A stretch of 64,000 nt of DNA from Anaerococcus porci (GCF_009696575.1 NZ_VULQ01000006.1:62001-126000), one strand, 5' to 3'. Positions 8,208 through 18,256 are shown, counted from the stretch's first letter. Notes: generated from the sequence alone by a model not told the origin. Made by a program: numbers and translations.

Positions 8208-9041
8208 ATGCCTATAAGAAAACTTAAACCAACTTCAAACGGACACAGAAATATGTCTGTTTTGACATTTGATGAGATTACAAAAAAACAACCAGAAAAA
8301 TCTTTACTTACCGATTTAAAGAAAAAGGGTGGTAGAAACAATACTGGTAGAATTACAGTTCGCCATAGAGGTGGTGGAGCTAAGAGAAAATATAGAATTA
8401 TTGATTTTAAAAGAAATAAAGATAATATACCAGCAACAGTAAAAGCAATAGAATATGATCCAAATAGATCAGCAAATATTGCCCTACTATCATATGCTGA
8501 TGGAGAAAAAAGATATATTCTTGCTCCAAGAAATCTTAAAGTAGGAGATGTTGTAGAAAGTGGATCCGAAGCTGATATCAAGCCAGGTAATGCACTTGAG
8601 CTTAAAGATATCCCAGTAGGTACAATGATTCATAATATCGAACTTAAGGCTGGAAGAGGAGCAATCCTAGTAAGAAGTGCGGGAGTTTCTGCTCAACTTA
8701 TGGCTAAAGAAGGAAGATTTGCAACAGTTAAATTACCAAGTGGTGAAACAAGACTAATCCACAACAATTGTAAAGCTACAATCGGGATGGTTGGAAACAT
8801 AGAACACGAACTTGTAAGAGTAGGTAAGGCTGGTAAGACTAGATATATGGGTCAAAGACCACATGTAAGAGGATCAGCAATGAACCCAGTAGACCATCCA
8901 CACGGAGGTGGTGAAGGTAGAACACCAGTAGGTAGACCAGCACCATCTACACCATGGGGTAAACCAGCACTTGGTCTTAAAACAAGAAAAAAGAAAAACA
9001 AATCTTCTAAATACATTGTAAGAAGAAGAAACGAAAAATAG
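8208..9041 (+). CDS. rplB: 50S ribosomal protein L2
   Basis: The 277 residues start [18 protein letters not shown] and carry the conserved C-terminal segment [14 protein letters not shown] (about 225-238), whose His is needed near the peptidyl transferase centre. Full length and 11 bases after rplW, with GGGAGG before the ATG. The longest antisense frame here is a shadow of this gene. Confidence 0.98.
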   Translation: MPIRKLKPTSNGHRNMSVLTFDEITKKQPEKSLLTDLKKKGGRNNTGRITVRHRGGGAKRKYRIIDFKRNKDNIPATVKAIEYDPNRSANIALLSYADGEKRYILAPRNLKVGDVVESGSEADIKPGNALELKDIPVGTMIHNIELKAGRGAILVRSAGVSAQLMAKEGRFATVKLPSGETRLIHNNCKATIGMVGNIEHELVRVGKAGKTRYMGQRPHVRGSAMNPVDHPHGGGEGRTPVGRPAPSTPWGKPALGLKTRKKKNKSSKYIVRRRNEK

Positions 9042-9050
9042 GGGGATTTA

Positions 9051-9338
9051 ATGGCAAGATCTTTAAAAAAGGGACCTTTTGTCGATGAACATTTAATGAA
9101 AAAAGTAGAAGCTTTAAATGAAAAAAATGACAAAAAGGTTATAAAAACTTGGTCAAGACGTTCAACAATATTTCCAGAATTTGTAGAACATACTATAGCA
9201 GTTCACGATGGTAGAAAACACGTGCCAATCTATATAACAGAAGACATGGTAGGCCACAAACTTGGAGAGTTTGTTCCAACAAGAACATTCAGAGGCCATG
9301 CTAAAAAAGCAACTGAATTAAAATCAAGATTAAGTTAG
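9051..9338 (+). CDS. rpsS: 30S ribosomal protein S19
   Basis: The 95 residues start [19 protein letters not shown] and contain [19 protein letters not shown] and [16 protein letters not shown], all family hallmarks. S19 lies in the 30S head, pairing with S13 near the A-site tRNA. The gene follows rplB by 9 bases, behind GGGGGA. Confidence 0.98.
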   Translation: MARSLKKGPFVDEHLMKKVEALNEKNDKKVIKTWSRRSTIFPEFVEHTIAVHDGRKHVPIYITEDMVGHKLGEFVPTRTFRGHAKKATELKSRLS

Positions 9339-9348
9339 GAGAGTATAA

Positions 9349-9696
9349 ATGGAAGTCAAAGCAACAGCTAAATATGTAAGAATATCTCCTCTTAAAGTTA
9401 ATTATATATGCAGAGAAATTAGAGGTAAACAAGTAGATGAAGCACTTACAATTCTTAGATTTACTAACAAAAAAGGTGCTAAACTACTTTCAGATGTGCT
9501 AAAAAGTGCAATAGCAAACGCTGAGAATAATAATGGATTATCAAGAGATAACTTATTTGTAAAAAAAGCCTTCGCTAATGATGCTCCAACTATGAAAAGA
9601 TGGAGACCTAAAGCTAAGGGTGCAGCTTATCCAATCCTTAAGAGATCATCTCATATAGGTGTAGTTCTTACAGAATTAGAAACAGAGGAGGCATAA
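9349..9696 (+). CDS. rplV: 50S ribosomal protein L22
   Basis: The 115 residues start [18 protein letters not shown] and contain the long beta-hairpin [17 protein letters not shown] (about 84-100) that reaches into the exit tunnel, where macrolide resistance changes usually occur. rpsC begins one base after the stop, so the two are probably translationally coupled. Confidence 0.98.
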   Translation: MEVKATAKYVRISPLKVNYICREIRGKQVDEALTILRFTNKKGAKLLSDVLKSAIANAENNNGLSRDNLFVKKAFANDAPTMKRWRPKAKGAAYPILKRSSHIGVVLTELETEEA

Positions 9697-9697
9697 T

Positions 9698-10426
9698 ATG
9701 GGTCAAAAAGTAAATCCAAAAGGCTTTAGAGTTGGAGTTATAAAAGAATGGGACTCAAAGTGGTTTGCAGAAAAAAAAGACTTTTCTGATCTTTTAGTTG
9801 AAGATCAGAAAATAAGAAAATTAATCAAAAAAGAAGTTTATGATGCAGGAATTTCTGATATTGAAATTGAAAGAGCAGTAAACAACATCAAAATATCTAT
9901 CTACACAGGAAAACCAGGAATGGTTATAGGAAAAGGTGGCTCTGGAGTAGAAGAACTTAAAAACAAAGTTGAGAAAATAGCTACAGGCAAAAGAGTAATC
10001 ATCAATGTAGAAGAAATTAAAAACCAAGATGTTGATGCACAATTAGTTGCAGAAAACATTGCAGCACAACTTGAGAACCGTATAACATTCAGACGTGCAA
10101 TGAAACAAGCAGTTCAAAGAACAATGAGAGCTGGAGCTGTAGGTATAAAAACTCAAGTATCTGGAAGACTTGGTGGAGCTGATATGGCTAGAAGCGAAGG
10201 ATACAACGAAGGTAAAGTTCCTCTTCAAACACTAAGAGCAGATGTTGACTACGGTTTTGCAGAAGCAGATACACAATACGGTAAAATAGGATGTAAAGTT
10301 TGGATTAATAGAGGAGAAATTCTTCCAGGAGAAAAAGCTCCAAGACAACCAAAGATAAAAAAACCAAACCAAAACAACAGAAAAAACAGAAGAAGACGTC
10401 CTAATAATAGAAATAACGATAGATAA
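9698..10426 (+). CDS. rpsC: 30S ribosomal protein S3
   Basis: The 242 residues start [20 protein letters not shown]. They contain the KH-domain [11 protein letters not shown] loop (about 79-89) and the C-terminal domain with [30 protein letters not shown]-type sequence in family order. The tail is a highly basic Asn/Arg-rich extension ([14 protein letters not shown]), typical of low-GC species. S3 helps form the mRNA entry channel. GAGGAGG lies at the end of rplV. Confidence 0.98.
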   Translation: MGQKVNPKGFRVGVIKEWDSKWFAEKKDFSDLLVEDQKIRKLIKKEVYDAGISDIEIERAVNNIKISIYTGKPGMVIGKGGSGVEELKNKVEKIATGKRVIINVEEIKNQDVDAQLVAENIAAQLENRITFRRAMKQAVQRTMRAGAVGIKTQVSGRLGGADMARSEGYNEGKVPLQTLRADVDYGFAEADTQYGKIGCKVWINRGEILPGEKAPRQPKIKKPNQNNRKNRRRRPNNRNNDR

Positions 10427-10455
10427 GATTATTATCTCAAGGAGGAAACAAGATT

Positions 10456-10887
10456 ATGTTAATGCCTAAAAGAGTTAAATATCGTAGACAACATAGGGGA
10501 AGAATGAAAGGTAAAGCCCAAAAGGGTAATACACTTGCTTATGGTGAATACGGATTACAAGCAATAGGTAGTACATGGCTTACAGCAAATCAAATTGAGG
10601 CTGCAAGACGTGCTATGACAAGATATATAAAAAGAGGCGGAAATATTTGGATTAAAGTATTTCCAGACAAGCCAGTTTCAAAGAAGCCAGCCGAAGTAAG
10701 AATGGGTTCTGGTAAGGGTGCTCCTGAATATTGGGTAGCGGTAGTCAAACCAGGTAGAATTTTGTTTGAAATGAGTGGTGTTAATGAAGAAGTTGCAAGA
10801 GAAGCTATGAGACTTGCTGCACAAAAGCTACCAATCAAGACAAAATTTGTTAAAAGGCTTGAAGTCAAAGAAGTGGAGGAAGCTTAA
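10456..10887 (+). CDS. rplP: 50S ribosomal protein L16
   Basis: The 143 residues start [19 protein letters not shown]; the homologues begin with the same extra Met-Leu, so the ATG at 10456 is preferred to the one at 10462. [20 protein letters not shown] is conserved. L16 contacts the A-site tRNA elbow. AAGGAGG lies at 10439-10445 and the stop overlaps the rpmC start by one base. Confidence 0.98.
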   Translation: MLMPKRVKYRRQHRGRMKGKAQKGNTLAYGEYGLQAIGSTWLTANQIEAARRAMTRYIKRGGNIWIKVFPDKPVSKKPAEVRMGSGKGAPEYWVAVVKPGRILFEMSGVNEEVAREAMRLAAQKLPIKTKFVKRLEVKEVEEA

Positions 10888-11093
10888 TGAAAGCAGTAGA
10901 AATCAGAAAATTAAGTGATAGCGAATTAAATAAAAAACTTTTCGATTTACAATCTGAATTATTTAATCTTCGTTTCCAATTGGCTACAGGTCAACTTGAA
11001 AACCCAGCTGCTATTGGAAATGTTAAAAGAGATATAGCTAGAGTAAAAACAATCCAAACAGAGAGAAAGCTCAATATAAATAAGGAGGCTTAA
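10887..11093 (+). CDS. rpmC: 50S ribosomal protein L29
   Basis: The 68-residue two-helix protein has the family core [20 protein letters not shown] (about 22-41) and the [13 protein letters not shown] helix. It binds next to L23 at the tunnel exit. Its ATG overlaps the rplP stop (TAATG), with GTGGAGGAAG upstream. Confidence 0.97.
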   Translation: MKAVEIRKLSDSELNKKLFDLQSELFNLRFQLATGQLENPAAIGNVKRDIARVKTIQTERKLNINKEA

Positions 11094-11097
11094 CTTG

Positions 11098-11358
11098 ATG
11101 GAAAGAAATAGTAGAAGATCCGTTCAAGGAGTAGTTGTATCAGATAGTATGGATAAGACAATAACTGTAAAAGTTGAAACAAAAATCCAACATCCTGTAT
11201 ACAAAAAAAGACTAAGTGTAAGTAAGAAATATAAAGCTCACGATGAGAACAATGAAGCTAAAGTAGGCGATACTGTAACCATAATGGAAACTAGACCATT
11301 ATCTAAGACAAAAAGATGGAGACTAGTTAAAATTAACGAAACTGCAGTTCGTGCTTAA
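11098..11358 (+). CDS. rpsQ: 30S ribosomal protein S17
   Basis: The 86-residue OB-fold protein starts [20 protein letters not shown] and has the [22 protein letters not shown] and [12 protein letters not shown] segments of S17. The ATG at 11098 is chosen over the TTG at 11095 because it lies 9 bases after AAGGAGG and matches homologue starts. S17 binds 16S rRNA early in 30S assembly. Confidence 0.97.
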   Translation: MERNSRRSVQGVVVSDSMDKTITVKVETKIQHPVYKKRLSVSKKYKAHDENNEAKVGDTVTIMETRPLSKTKRWRLVKINETAVRA

Positions 11359-11377
11359 TTAGGTAAAGGAGATTATT

Positions 11378-11746
11378 ATGATACAACAAGAATCTCGTAT
11401 GAGAGTAGCAGATAACTCCGGAGCAAGAGAACTTTTAGTTATCAAAGTTCTTGGTGGAGCCGGAAGAAGATACGCAAACATTGGGGACATAGTTACTTGT
11501 TCAGTTAAAAGTGCAACACCCGGTGGAGCGGTAAAAAAAGGTGAAGTTGTTAAAGCGGTTATAGTTAGAACATCAAGAGGTGTTAAAAGAAGTGACGGAT
11601 CATCAATCAAATTTGATGATAATGCGGCAGTAATCGTAAAAGACGATAAAACACCTGTAGGAACTCGTATATTCGGGCCAGTAACAAGAGAACTTCGTCA
11701 TGAAGGTTTCATGAGAATTATCTCACTTGCACCGGAAGTATTATAG
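11378..11746 (+). CDS. rplN: 50S ribosomal protein L14
   Basis: The 122 residues start [20 protein letters not shown] and contain [17 protein letters not shown] and [13 protein letters not shown], hallmarks of L14. L14 forms intersubunit bridges and is the docking site of the silencing factor RsfS. The start of the old spc operon usually lies here, but no internal promoter is obvious in the 19-base gap. Confidence 0.98.
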   Translation: MIQQESRMRVADNSGARELLVIKVLGGAGRRYANIGDIVTCSVKSATPGGAVKKGEVVKAVIVRTSRGVKRSDGSSIKFDDNAAVIVKDDKTPVGTRIFGPVTRELRHEGFMRIISLAPEVL

Positions 11747-11755
11747 GAGGATTAC

Positions 11756-12064
11756 ATGCATATTAAAAAAGGCGATAAAGTCCAAGTAATATCAGGTGAA
11801 TATAAAGGACATGTAGGAGAAGTACTTAAAGCTTTCCCTAAAGAAAATAAAGTAATAGTTGAAGGTGCAAACATCATAGTTAAACACCAAAAGGCAAGAC
11901 AAATGGGAGAAGAAAGTGGAAGAATTGAAAAAGAAGGAAAAATCTATGCTTCTAAAGTTCTTCTTTACTCAGAAAGTCTTAAAAAAGGTGTTAGAACATC
12001 AACTGAAATAATCGATGGCAAAAAAGTTAGAGTTTGCAAAAAAACTGACGAGAAATTCGATTAG
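11756..12064 (+). CDS. rplX: 50S ribosomal protein L24
   Basis: The 102 residues start [25 protein letters not shown], the KOW motif of L24, and include the [13 protein letters not shown] segment. It initiates 50S assembly and lies close to the tunnel exit. The ATG follows AGGAGGATTAC from the end of rplN. Confidence 0.97.
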   Translation: MHIKKGDKVQVISGEYKGHVGEVLKAFPKENKVIVEGANIIVKHQKARQMGEESGRIEKEGKIYASKVLLYSESLKKGVRTSTEIIDGKKVRVCKKTDEKFD

Positions 12065-12081
12065 GTCCAAAAGGAGTAATT

Positions 12082-12624
12082 ATGACAAGTAGATTAAAAG
12101 AAAAATATAAATCAGAAGTTGTTAAAGAACTTGTGGATCAATTCGGTTATAAAAATTTAATGCAAGTTCCAAAACTTGAAAAAATTGTTATAAATATAGG
12201 ACTTGGGGAAGCTAAGGATAATAAAAACTTATTAACAAAAGCTAAAAACGAACTTGCACTTATCACAGGTCAACAACCAATTGAAATAAAAGCAAAAAAA
12301 TCTGTATCTAACTTCAAACTAAGAGAAGGACAAGCAATAGGTACAAAAGTAACTCTTAGAGGAGAAAGAATGTATGATTTTATGGATAAGTTAATTTCAA
12401 TTTCCCTACCTAGAGTTAGAGACTTCAGAGGAATAAATCCTAATTCATTTGATGGAAGAGGAAACTATTCGTTAGGAATTAAGGAACAATTAATATTCCC
12501 AGAAATTAAATACGATGATGTAGATTTCTTACATGGTATGGATATCACATTTGTAACAACAGCTGAAACTGATGAAGAAGCTAAAGCATTCTTAACACTA
12601 ATGGGAATGCCTTACAAGAAATAA
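12082..12624 (+). CDS. rplE: 50S ribosomal protein L5
   Basis: The 180 residues contain [19 protein letters not shown], the loop [23 protein letters not shown] and [19 protein letters not shown], all diagnostic of L5. L5 binds 5S rRNA with L18 and contacts the P-site tRNA. It is full length, 17 bases after rplX and 11 before rpsN. Confidence 0.98.
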   Translation: MTSRLKEKYKSEVVKELVDQFGYKNLMQVPKLEKIVINIGLGEAKDNKNLLTKAKNELALITGQQPIEIKAKKSVSNFKLREGQAIGTKVTLRGERMYDFMDKLISISLPRVRDFRGINPNSFDGRGNYSLGIKEQLIFPEIKYDDVDFLHGMDITFVTTAETDEEAKAFLTLMGMPYKK

Positions 12625-12635
12625 AGGAGCAAAAA

Positions 12636-12821
12636 ATGGCAAAAAAGTCAATGATTGCGAAACAAAAAAGAAAACCAAAATATAGTACAAGAGCATACAC
12701 AAGATGTAAGCTTTGCGGAAGACCACATGGTGTACTAAGAAAATACGGTTTATGTCGTATATGCTTTAGGGAGCTCGCAAACAAAGGGGAAATTCCTGGA
12801 GTAAGAAAAGCAAGCTGGTAA
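12636..12821 (+). CDS. rpsN: 30S ribosomal protein S14, zinc type (type Z)
   Basis: The 61-residue length and the zinc ribbon CKLCG ... LCRIC (Cys24, Cys27, Cys40, Cys43) identify the zinc-binding short form of S14. No zinc-free paralogue is in the window. S14 binds late in the 30S head next to S3 and S10. AAGGAGC precedes the ATG. Confidence 0.98.
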   Translation: MAKKSMIAKQKRKPKYSTRAYTRCKLCGRPHGVLRKYGLCRICFRELANKGEIPGVRKASW

Positions 12822-12839
12822 GTTAGGAGGAAATTAATT

Positions 12840-13235
12840 ATGATGACAGATCCAATTGCGGATATGCTAACTAGAATAAGAAATGGTAACAAGGCTAATC
12901 ATTTATCTGTAAGCTTACCATCTTCTAATGAGAAACGTGCTATTGCTCAAATCCTTTTAGATGAAGGTTATATTAAAGGCTTTGATGTAGAAGAAGACAA
13001 TAAGCAAGGTGTTCTTACAATAGATTTAAAATATACAGAAGAAGGCGAAAAAGTTATAACAGGACTTAGAAGAATATCCAAACCAGGATTAAGAGTTTAT
13101 GTTAAAGCAAATGAAGTGCCTAAAGTATTAGATGGACTTGGAATTGCAATAATATCAACATCAAAAGGACTATTAACAGATAAAGACGCTCGCCAAGCTA
13201 ATGTTGGTGGAGAAGTTATTTGTTACGTATGGTAA
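12840..13235 (+). CDS. rpsH: 30S ribosomal protein S8
   Basis: The 131 residues start [17 protein letters not shown] and end with the S8 signature [26 protein letters not shown]. Two adjacent ATGs (12840, 12843) are possible; the first is used because it lies 9 bases after TTAGGAGG. In enteric bacteria S8 also represses the spc operon by binding L5 mRNA; nothing in the sequence tests that here. Confidence 0.98.
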   Translation: MMTDPIADMLTRIRNGNKANHLSVSLPSSNEKRAIAQILLDEGYIKGFDVEEDNKQGVLTIDLKYTEEGEKVITGLRRISKPGLRVYVKANEVPKVLDGLGIAIISTSKGLLTDKDARQANVGGEVICYVW

Positions 13236-13245
13236 GGAGGAATAA

Positions 13246-13785
13246 ATGTCAAGAATAGGTAAAAAACCAATTGAAATCCCTTCTGGAGTAACTATTGATG
13301 TTAAAGACAATTTGATTACAGTAAAAGGACCAAAAGGCGAAGATTCTCAATTAGTATCTAAAAGACTAAAAATTGAGCAAAAAGATAATGAATTAAATAT
13401 AATTGCCTCTGAAAATCCTACAAAACTTGAAAATCAAGAACATGGTCTTTATAGATCATTAGTTCACAATATGGTAGTAGGTGTAACAGAAGGCTATGCA
13501 AAAACACTTCAAATTGAAGGTACAGGATATAGAGCTCAAAAGCAAGGAAATACACTTGTAATGAACCTAGGATTCTCTCACCAAGTTAAGATGGAAGATC
13601 CTGAAGGTATTGAAGTAGAAGTTCCTAACGATAGAACTATTATTGTAAAGGGAACAAATAAACAACTAGTTGGACAACATGCAGCAAATATCAGAAATTG
13701 GAGAAAACCTGAACCATATAAGGGTAAAGGAATCCGTTATGAGGGCGAACATGTTAGAAGAAAAGTTGGTAAGACAGGTAAGTAG
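13246..13785 (+). CDS. rplF: 50S ribosomal protein L6
   Basis: The 179 residues start MSRIGKKPIEIPSGVTIDV and end with RNWRKPEPYKGKGIRYEGE, the L6 signature. The two L6 repeats span about 1-80 and 85-179. L6 supports the factor-binding stalk base. AAGGAGG precedes the ATG, 10 bases after rpsH. Confidence 0.98.
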   Translation: MSRIGKKPIEIPSGVTIDVKDNLITVKGPKGEDSQLVSKRLKIEQKDNELNIIASENPTKLENQEHGLYRSLVHNMVVGVTEGYAKTLQIEGTGYRAQKQGNTLVMNLGFSHQVKMEDPEGIEVEVPNDRTIIVKGTNKQLVGQHAANIRNWRKPEPYKGKGIRYEGEHVRRKVGKTGK

Positions 13786-13795
13786 GGGGCAATAA

Positions 13796-14161
13796 ATGGC
13801 TAAAAGAACAAAAGAGCAAAAATTAAAAACTCGTAAGTTTAGAGTAAGAAATAAAGTCAGTGGAACTGCTCAAAAACCAAGACTTAGTGTCTACAAATCA
13901 AATACTAATATATATGCACAACTAATAGATGATGTAAATGGTGTTACACTAGCAAGTGCAAACACTCTTCAAAGTGAAGTAAAAGAAGGCTTAGAAAACT
14001 GTGCAAATATTGATGCTGCCACAAAAGTTGGTGAGCAAATTGCAAAAAATGCACTTGATAAAGGAATTGAAGAGGTTGTTTTTGACAGAAACGGATATCT
14101 TTATCATGGAAAAGTAAAAGCCCTAGCTGAAGCAGCAAGAGAAAATGGTCTTAAGTTTTAA
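13796..14161 (+). CDS. rplR: 50S ribosomal protein L18
   Basis: The 121 residues have a basic N-terminal tail ([19 protein letters not shown]), then [19 protein letters not shown] and [26 protein letters not shown], the end typical of L18. It carries 5S rRNA into the central protuberance. The ATG follows GTAGGGGGC. Confidence 0.98.
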   Translation: MAKRTKEQKLKTRKFRVRNKVSGTAQKPRLSVYKSNTNIYAQLIDDVNGVTLASANTLQSEVKEGLENCANIDAATKVGEQIAKNALDKGIEEVVFDRNGYLYHGKVKALAEAARENGLKF

Positions 14162-14176
14162 CGAGGGAGGATTTAG

Positions 14177-14683
14177 ATGTATTTATTAAAACAAGATGTA
14201 GACAAACTAAACCTCGAAGATAGAGTAGTTAGTATAAATAGAGTTGCTAAAACTGTAAAAGGTGGACGTAACATGAGATTTGCTGCCCTAGTGGTAGTAG
14301 GAGATCAAAATGGACATGTAGGTATAGGAACTGGAAAAGCAACAGAGGTTCCAGAAGCTATTAGAAAAGCAACAGAAGATGGTAAAAAACACATGATTTC
14401 TGTTCCTATAGTAAATACTACAGTTCCACACAGAATCTTAGCAAAAAAAGGTGCTGGTCAAGTACTTCTTATGCCAGCATCAGAAGGTACTGGAATCATA
14501 GCTGGAGGACCAGTTCGTGCTATTTGTGAACTTGCAGGTTATAAAGATATCAGAGCTAAAAACCTAGGTTCATCAAACCCACAAAACATAATCAATGCTT
14601 GTATAAAAGCATTTCAATCTATGAAAACAGTAGAAGAGGTTGCAAGATTACGTGGTAAATCGATAGAAGAATTCGATTATTAA
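14177..14683 (+). CDS. rpsE: 30S ribosomal protein S5
   Basis: The 168 residues contain the double-stranded-RNA-binding-like motif [22 protein letters not shown] (given here as its start RVAKTVKGG and end VVVGD), [20 protein letters not shown] and [18 protein letters not shown]5 guards the mRNA entry site and decoding fidelity. The ATG at 14177 follows GAGGGAGG. Confidence 0.98.
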   Translation: MYLLKQDVDKLNLEDRVVSINRVAKTVKGGRNMRFAALVVVGDQNGHVGIGTGKATEVPEAIRKATEDGKKHMISVPIVNTTVPHRILAKKGAGQVLLMPASEGTGIIAGGPVRAICELAGYKDIRAKNLGSSNPQNIINACIKAFQSMKTVEEVARLRGKSIEEFDY

Positions 14684-14693
14684 GGAGTATTCT

Positions 14694-14876
14694 ATGGCAA
14701 AAGTTGAAATCAAATTAAAAAAATCCTTCATAGGTAGAAAAGATGATCAAATCGCTACAGCTAAAGCCTTAGGTCTTAGAAAGATTGGACAATCTGTAGT
14801 AAGAGAAGATAATCCTGCCTTAAGAGGAATGATAAATAAAATTCCATTTATGTTGGAAGTAAAAGAATTAAGCTAG
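14694..14876 (+). CDS. rpmD: 50S ribosomal protein L30
   Basis: The 60-residue protein has the bacterial L30 core [20 protein letters not shown] and [20 protein letters not shown]. It is small and binds near L15. TTAAGGAG precedes the ATG, 10 bases after rpsE. Confidence 0.97.
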   Translation: MAKVEIKLKKSFIGRKDDQIATAKALGLRKIGQSVVREDNPALRGMINKIPFMLEVKELS

Positions 14877-14886
14877 GAGGTGTAGA

Positions 14887-15330
14887 ATGAAACTTCACGA
14901 TTTAAAACCTAACCAAAAGCTAAAAACAAAAAATAGAAAAGGTAGAGGTCCAGGAAGTGGAAATGGTACAAGAGCAGGTCGTGGTCAAGACGGACAAAAC
15001 TCAAGAAGTGGTGGAGGAGTTAGACCAGGATTTGAAGGTGGACAAATGCCACTATTTAGACGTCTTCCAAAAAGAGGATTTAAAAACTTCAACAGAAAAC
15101 AATATGAAGTAATAAATGTTGAAGAATTAGAAATCTTTGAAGACGGAACAGAAGTTACACCTGAACTTTTATTTGAAAACAAAATCTTAAATAAAAACAA
15201 AGCTAAAGCTGGAATCAAAATTTTAGGCGATGGTGAATTAACAAAGAAATTAACAGTTAAAGCTCACAAATTTACAAAGCAAGCAGAAGAAAAAATCACA
15301 GCCCAAGGGGGAAAGGCTGAGGTGATCTAA
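14887..15330 (+). CDS. rplO: 50S ribosomal protein L15
   Basis: The 147 residues start [20 protein letters not shown], followed by the Gly/Arg-rich extension [18 protein letters not shown] and the globular C-terminal half from about residue 70. The long tail threads into domain II of 23S rRNA. Its last codon overlaps the secY start by one base (TAATG), so translation of SecY is probably coupled to L15. Confidence 0.98.
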   Translation: MKLHDLKPNQKLKTKNRKGRGPGSGNGTRAGRGQDGQNSRSGGGVRPGFEGGQMPLFRRLPKRGFKNFNRKQYEVINVEELEIFEDGTEVTPELLFENKILNKNKAKAGIKILGDGELTKKLTVKAHKFTKQAEEKITAQGGKAEVI

Positions 15331-16604
15331 TGTTAGATACGCTAAAGAGAGCTTGGAGTGAAGAAGAAATTAGAAAAAAATTCTACTTCACTCTAGTGAT
15401 GTTAGTTATCTATAGGCTAGGTAACAACATCCCGATTCCATTTATAGACGCCCAAAAGTTGGCTGATGCCTATAAAGGAATGGAAGGAACACTCGTTGAT
15501 TATTTAAATATGTTAACAGGTGGTGGACTTTCAACCCTATCAATATTTGCACTTGGTGTACAACCCTACATTACAGCATCAATCGTAATGCAATTATTAA
15601 CAGTAGTAATACCAAGGTTTGAAGAGCTAACTAAAGAAGGCGAAGCAGGTAGAAAGGCTATACAAAGATATACAAGATATATGACAATATTTCTTGCAAT
15701 ATTCCAAGCTATAGCCATAACAAACGGATTATATGGAGCTGCACTATCATCTGCAACAACATTCCAAAAATTTGTTATGAATGTAGTGCTTATCGGTGGA
15801 ACAATGCTTGTTACATGGATGGGTGAGACCATAACAGAAAAAGGTATAGGTAATGGTGTATCAATTATAATCTTTATGGGTATAATCGCTAACGTACCAA
15901 AAACATTAAGTACATGGAAGACAGGACTTCACTACAATACAACTTCCATCTTATCAATAATAATAATGGCAATTGTAGTAATCTTTATAGTATTATTCAC
16001 CGTTAAGATTACAGAAGGTGAGAGGAAAATTCCAATACAATATGCAAAAAGAGTAGTTGGAAGAAAGATGTATGGTGGACAATCAACCCATATACCAGTT
16101 AAGGTAAACATGAGTGGAGTAATGCCAATCATATTTGCTTCAGCAGTTCTTGCAATACCATCAACAATTTCATTATTTATGGGAAATGCAGGCGGAGGAG
16201 CTTTAAATAAATTCTTTAGCCAATCAACATTTGGATTCGTATTATATCTTATAATACAAGCAGTACTTATATTAGTATTTGCTTACTTTTATAACATGAT
16301 ACAATTTAATACAGTTGAGTATGCTAAGCAACTACAACAAAATGGTGGATTTATACCAGGAATAAGACCTGGAAAACCAACAAGTGACTATTTAGCCAAA
16401 GTTGCAAATAAAATCACATTTATTGGTGCTATTTCATTAGCCTTACTAACAATAGTACCAGCAATATCATCAAGATTTTTAGGACTAAACTTATCATTTG
16501 GTGGAAGTTCAGTAATAATAGTTGTTGGTGTAATACTTGAAACAGTAAAACAAATAGAAGCTATGCTTACTATGAAAAACTACAAAGGATTTTTAAATAG
16601 GTAA
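15330..16604 (+). CDS. secY: Protein translocase subunit SecY
   Basis: The 424-residue membrane protein has about ten membrane segments, the FALGVQPYITASIVMQLLT motif in TM2 near the pore plug, and the cytosolic loops C4-C5 with GGFIPGIRPGKPT (about 345-357) that bind SecA or the ribosome. It forms the export channel with SecE and SecG. It sits in its standard place between rplO and adk. Confidence 0.98.
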   Translation: MLDTLKRAWSEEEIRKKFYFTLVMLVIYRLGNNIPIPFIDAQKLADAYKGMEGTLVDYLNMLTGGGLSTLSIFALGVQPYITASIVMQLLTVVIPRFEELTKEGEAGRKAIQRYTRYMTIFLAIFQAIAITNGLYGAALSSATTFQKFVMNVVLIGGTMLVTWMGETITEKGIGNGVSIIIFMGIIANVPKTLSTWKTGLHYNTTSILSIIIMAIVVIFIVLFTVKITEGERKIPIQYAKRVVGRKMYGGQSTHIPVKVNMSGVMPIIFASAVLAIPSTISLFMGNAGGGALNKFFSQSTFGFVLYLIIQAVLILVFAYFYNMIQFNTVEYAKQLQQNGGFIPGIRPGKPTSDYLAKVANKITFIGAISLALLTIVPAISSRFLGLNLSFGGSSVIIVVGVILETVKQIEAMLTMKNYKGFLNR

Positions 16605-16608
16605 TATA

Positions 16609-17253
16609 ATGAATATCATATTGTTAGGACCACCGGGAGCAGGTAAGGGAACACAAGCAGAAAAGTTAATAAAAGAATTGGATGCAGTTCAAATATCTAC
16701 CGGGGATATATTTAGAACAAATATAAAAAACAACACTCCTTTAGGCCAAAAAGCTGTTGGCTTCATGAACAAAGGACAACTAGTTCCAGACGAATTAACA
16801 ATAGATTTGGTTTGGGATGCCCTTGATAAGGTAGAAGATGGCAAAACAATTCTACTTGATGGTTTCCCTAGAAATATTACTCAAGCCGAAGCACTTGATG
16901 AAGGAATGCAAAAAAGAGATAATAAGATTGATAAGGTAATAAATATAGAAGTACCAGAAGATGTAATTATTGAAAGAATATCTGGAAGAAGAGTAAATAT
17001 ATCAACTGGAAAAGTTTATCATATAAAATACAATCCTCCAAAAGTTGAAGGAATTGATGATGAAACAGGAGAAAAACTTATCCAAAGAGAAGACGATAGA
17101 CCAGAAGCAGTTAAAGAAAGACTTGATGTTTACAAGAAACACACATCAGTTTTGATTGATTACTATAATGATAAAGGTATATTAGTTACTATTGACGGTA
17201 CAAAAACTCCTGATGAAGTTTTTGAGCAAATTAAAAAAAGTTTAGGAAAATAA
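16609..17253 (+). CDS. adk: Adenylate kinase
   Basis: The 214 residues carry the P-loop GPPGAGKGTQAEKL (7-20), STGDIFRTNIK, LDGFPRNITQAEALDE and the LID domain. The reaction is ATP + AMP to 2 ADP. The LID sequence GRRVNISTGKVYHIKYNPPK has none of the four zinc-binding Cys common in Firmicutes; it resembles the hydrogen-bonded LID of enterobacterial Adk. It starts 4 bases after secY, with a weak ribosome-binding site (TAGGTAAT), so coupling is likely. The map gene usually next is absent. Confidence 0.97.
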   Translation: MNIILLGPPGAGKGTQAEKLIKELDAVQISTGDIFRTNIKNNTPLGQKAVGFMNKGQLVPDELTIDLVWDALDKVEDGKTILLDGFPRNITQAEALDEGMQKRDNKIDKVINIEVPEDVIIERISGRRVNISTGKVYHIKYNPPKVEGIDDETGEKLIQREDDRPEAVKERLDVYKKHTSVLIDYYNDKGILVTIDGTKTPDEVFEQIKKSLGK

Positions 17254-17307
17254 TTTTCGAGATATGACAAATATACTGAATTTTTCAATAAATTACAAAA
17301 TCGAAAA
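17254..17307 (+). repeat. Inverted repeat after adk (TTTTCGA/TCGAAAA)
   Basis: TTTTCGA at 17254-17260 and TCGAAAA at 17301-17307 flank 40 AT-rich bases directly after the adk stop. The shorter version TTTTCG/CGAAAA recurs after infA. The remaining 17308-17417 carries the infA ribosome-binding site (AAAGGAAG) and no gene. Confidence 0.35.
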
Positions 17308-17417
17308 CGAGATGAAGATAGAGTCTTTACCTAAAGATATCTAGATCATGTCTTGTTGTTAAAAGCGAATCAATCAGACATTAATAGATAAACACTAAAG
17401 AAAGGAAGATTTTATCG

Positions 17418-17636
17418 ATGTCAAAAAAAGATGCTATAGAAGTAACAGGAGTAGTTAAAGAAGCTCTACCAAATGCAATATTTAAAGTAGAACTTGAAAA
17501 TGGTCACCAAATACAAGCACATATTTCAGGTAAACTTAGAATGAACTACATTAGGATATTACCAGGAGATACAGTAACAGTAGAACTATCCCCATATGAT
17601 CTTACTCAAGGTAGAATTACTTGGAGAAAGAAGTAG
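17418..17636 (+). CDS. infA: Translation initiation factor IF-1
   Basis: The 72-residue S1-like OB-fold protein has [40 protein letters not shown] and the C-terminal [13 protein letters not shown], exactly the IF-1 pattern. It blocks the A site during initiation. It lies 164 bases after adk and 145 before rpmJ, and both gaps are unusually long for this cluster. Confidence 0.98.
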   Translation: MSKKDAIEVTGVVKEALPNAIFKVELENGHQIQAHISGKLRMNYIRILPGDTVTVELSPYDLTQGRITWRKK

Positions 17637-17649
17637 TCACGGCAGTGTT

Positions 17650-17672
17650 AAAGATTTTTGAAAAAAATCTTT
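17650..17672 (+). terminator. AT-rich hairpin after infA (attenuator or partial terminator)
   Basis: AAAGATTTTT (17650-17659) pairs perfectly with AAAAATCTTT (17663-17672) around a GAA loop, followed by AATTTT. It is inside the superoperon, so it may lower rather than end transcription. Confidence 0.45.
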
Positions 17673-17674
17673 AA

Positions 17675-17732
17675 TTTTCGAGACGAACGAAGTGAGTCCG
17701 AAAAACTAAGCGAGCAAATAAGCTGTTTAGTC
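17675..17732 (+). repeat. Tandem stem-loops in the infA-rpmJ gap
   Basis: TTTTCG (17675-17680) pairs with CGAAAA (17699-17704) around an imperfect inner GAC/GTC stem. A second stem follows, in which ACTAA near 17705 pairs with TTAGT near 17728. The GC-containing text (GACGAACGAAGTGAGTC) differs from the AT-rich surroundings. The function is unknown; it could stabilise mRNA or be a repeated palindromic element. Confidence 0.35.
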
Positions 17733-17781
17733 AAAGTTAGATTATTTTATTCAAGTTAGTATAAAGAAAGAGAGAACGATA

Positions 17782-17895
17782 ATGAAAGTTAGAGCATCAG
17801 TAAAAAAAATGTGTGATAAATGCAAAATTATCAAAAGAAATGGTAAAGTAATGGTAATTTGCGAAAATCCAAAACATAAACAAAGACAAGGTTAA
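17782..17895 (+). CDS. rpmJ: 50S ribosomal protein L36, zinc type
   Basis: The 37-residue protein [20 protein letters not shown]... ends [12 protein letters not shown], with zinc ligands Cys11, Cys14, Cys27 and His32. It is L36 in its normal place between infA and rpsM. The ribosome-binding site is weak (GAGAGAACGATA), and rpsM follows after 11 bases. Confidence 0.97.
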   Translation: MKVRASVKKMCDKCKIIKRNGKVMVICENPKHKQRQG

Positions 17896-17906
17896 GGAGG
17901 TTTTAG

Positions 17907-18248
17907 ATGCCAAGAATAGCTGGTATAGACTTACCTAGAGAAAAAAGAGCAGAAATTGGATTAACCTATATTTATGGTATAGGAAAATCTTCAGCACAAG
18001 AAATATTAGAAAAAACAGGAATCGACCCTGATACAAAAATGAAAGATCTTACAGAAGGCGAATTAGGTAAAATTCGTGAGGCACTTGATGATTACACAAT
18101 CGAAGGTGACCTTAGACGTGAAGTATCAATGAATATCAGAAACCTTAGAGAAATCAACTGTTATAGGGGAATGAGACACAAAAAAGGTCTACCTGTAAGA
18201 GGTCAAAATACAAAAAACAACGCTAGAACTAGAAAAGGAAGACATTAG
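17907..18248 (+). CDS. rpsM: 30S ribosomal protein S13
   Basis: The 113 residues start [26 protein letters not shown]. The C-terminal tail [28 protein letters not shown] (read in two conserved parts) threads between tRNAs in the 30S head. AAGGAGG lies at the rpmJ stop. Confidence 0.98.
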   Translation: MPRIAGIDLPREKRAEIGLTYIYGIGKSSAQEILEKTGIDPDTKMKDLTEGELGKIREALDDYTIEGDLRREVSMNIRNLREINCYRGMRHKKGLPVRGQNTKNNARTRKGRH

Positions 18249-18256
18249 GAGGAGAT

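Noticed and set aside
8204-8581. Minus-strand open frame across the L2 gene
   Set aside because: It is a codon-bias shadow of rplB; no start signals and no recognisable product.
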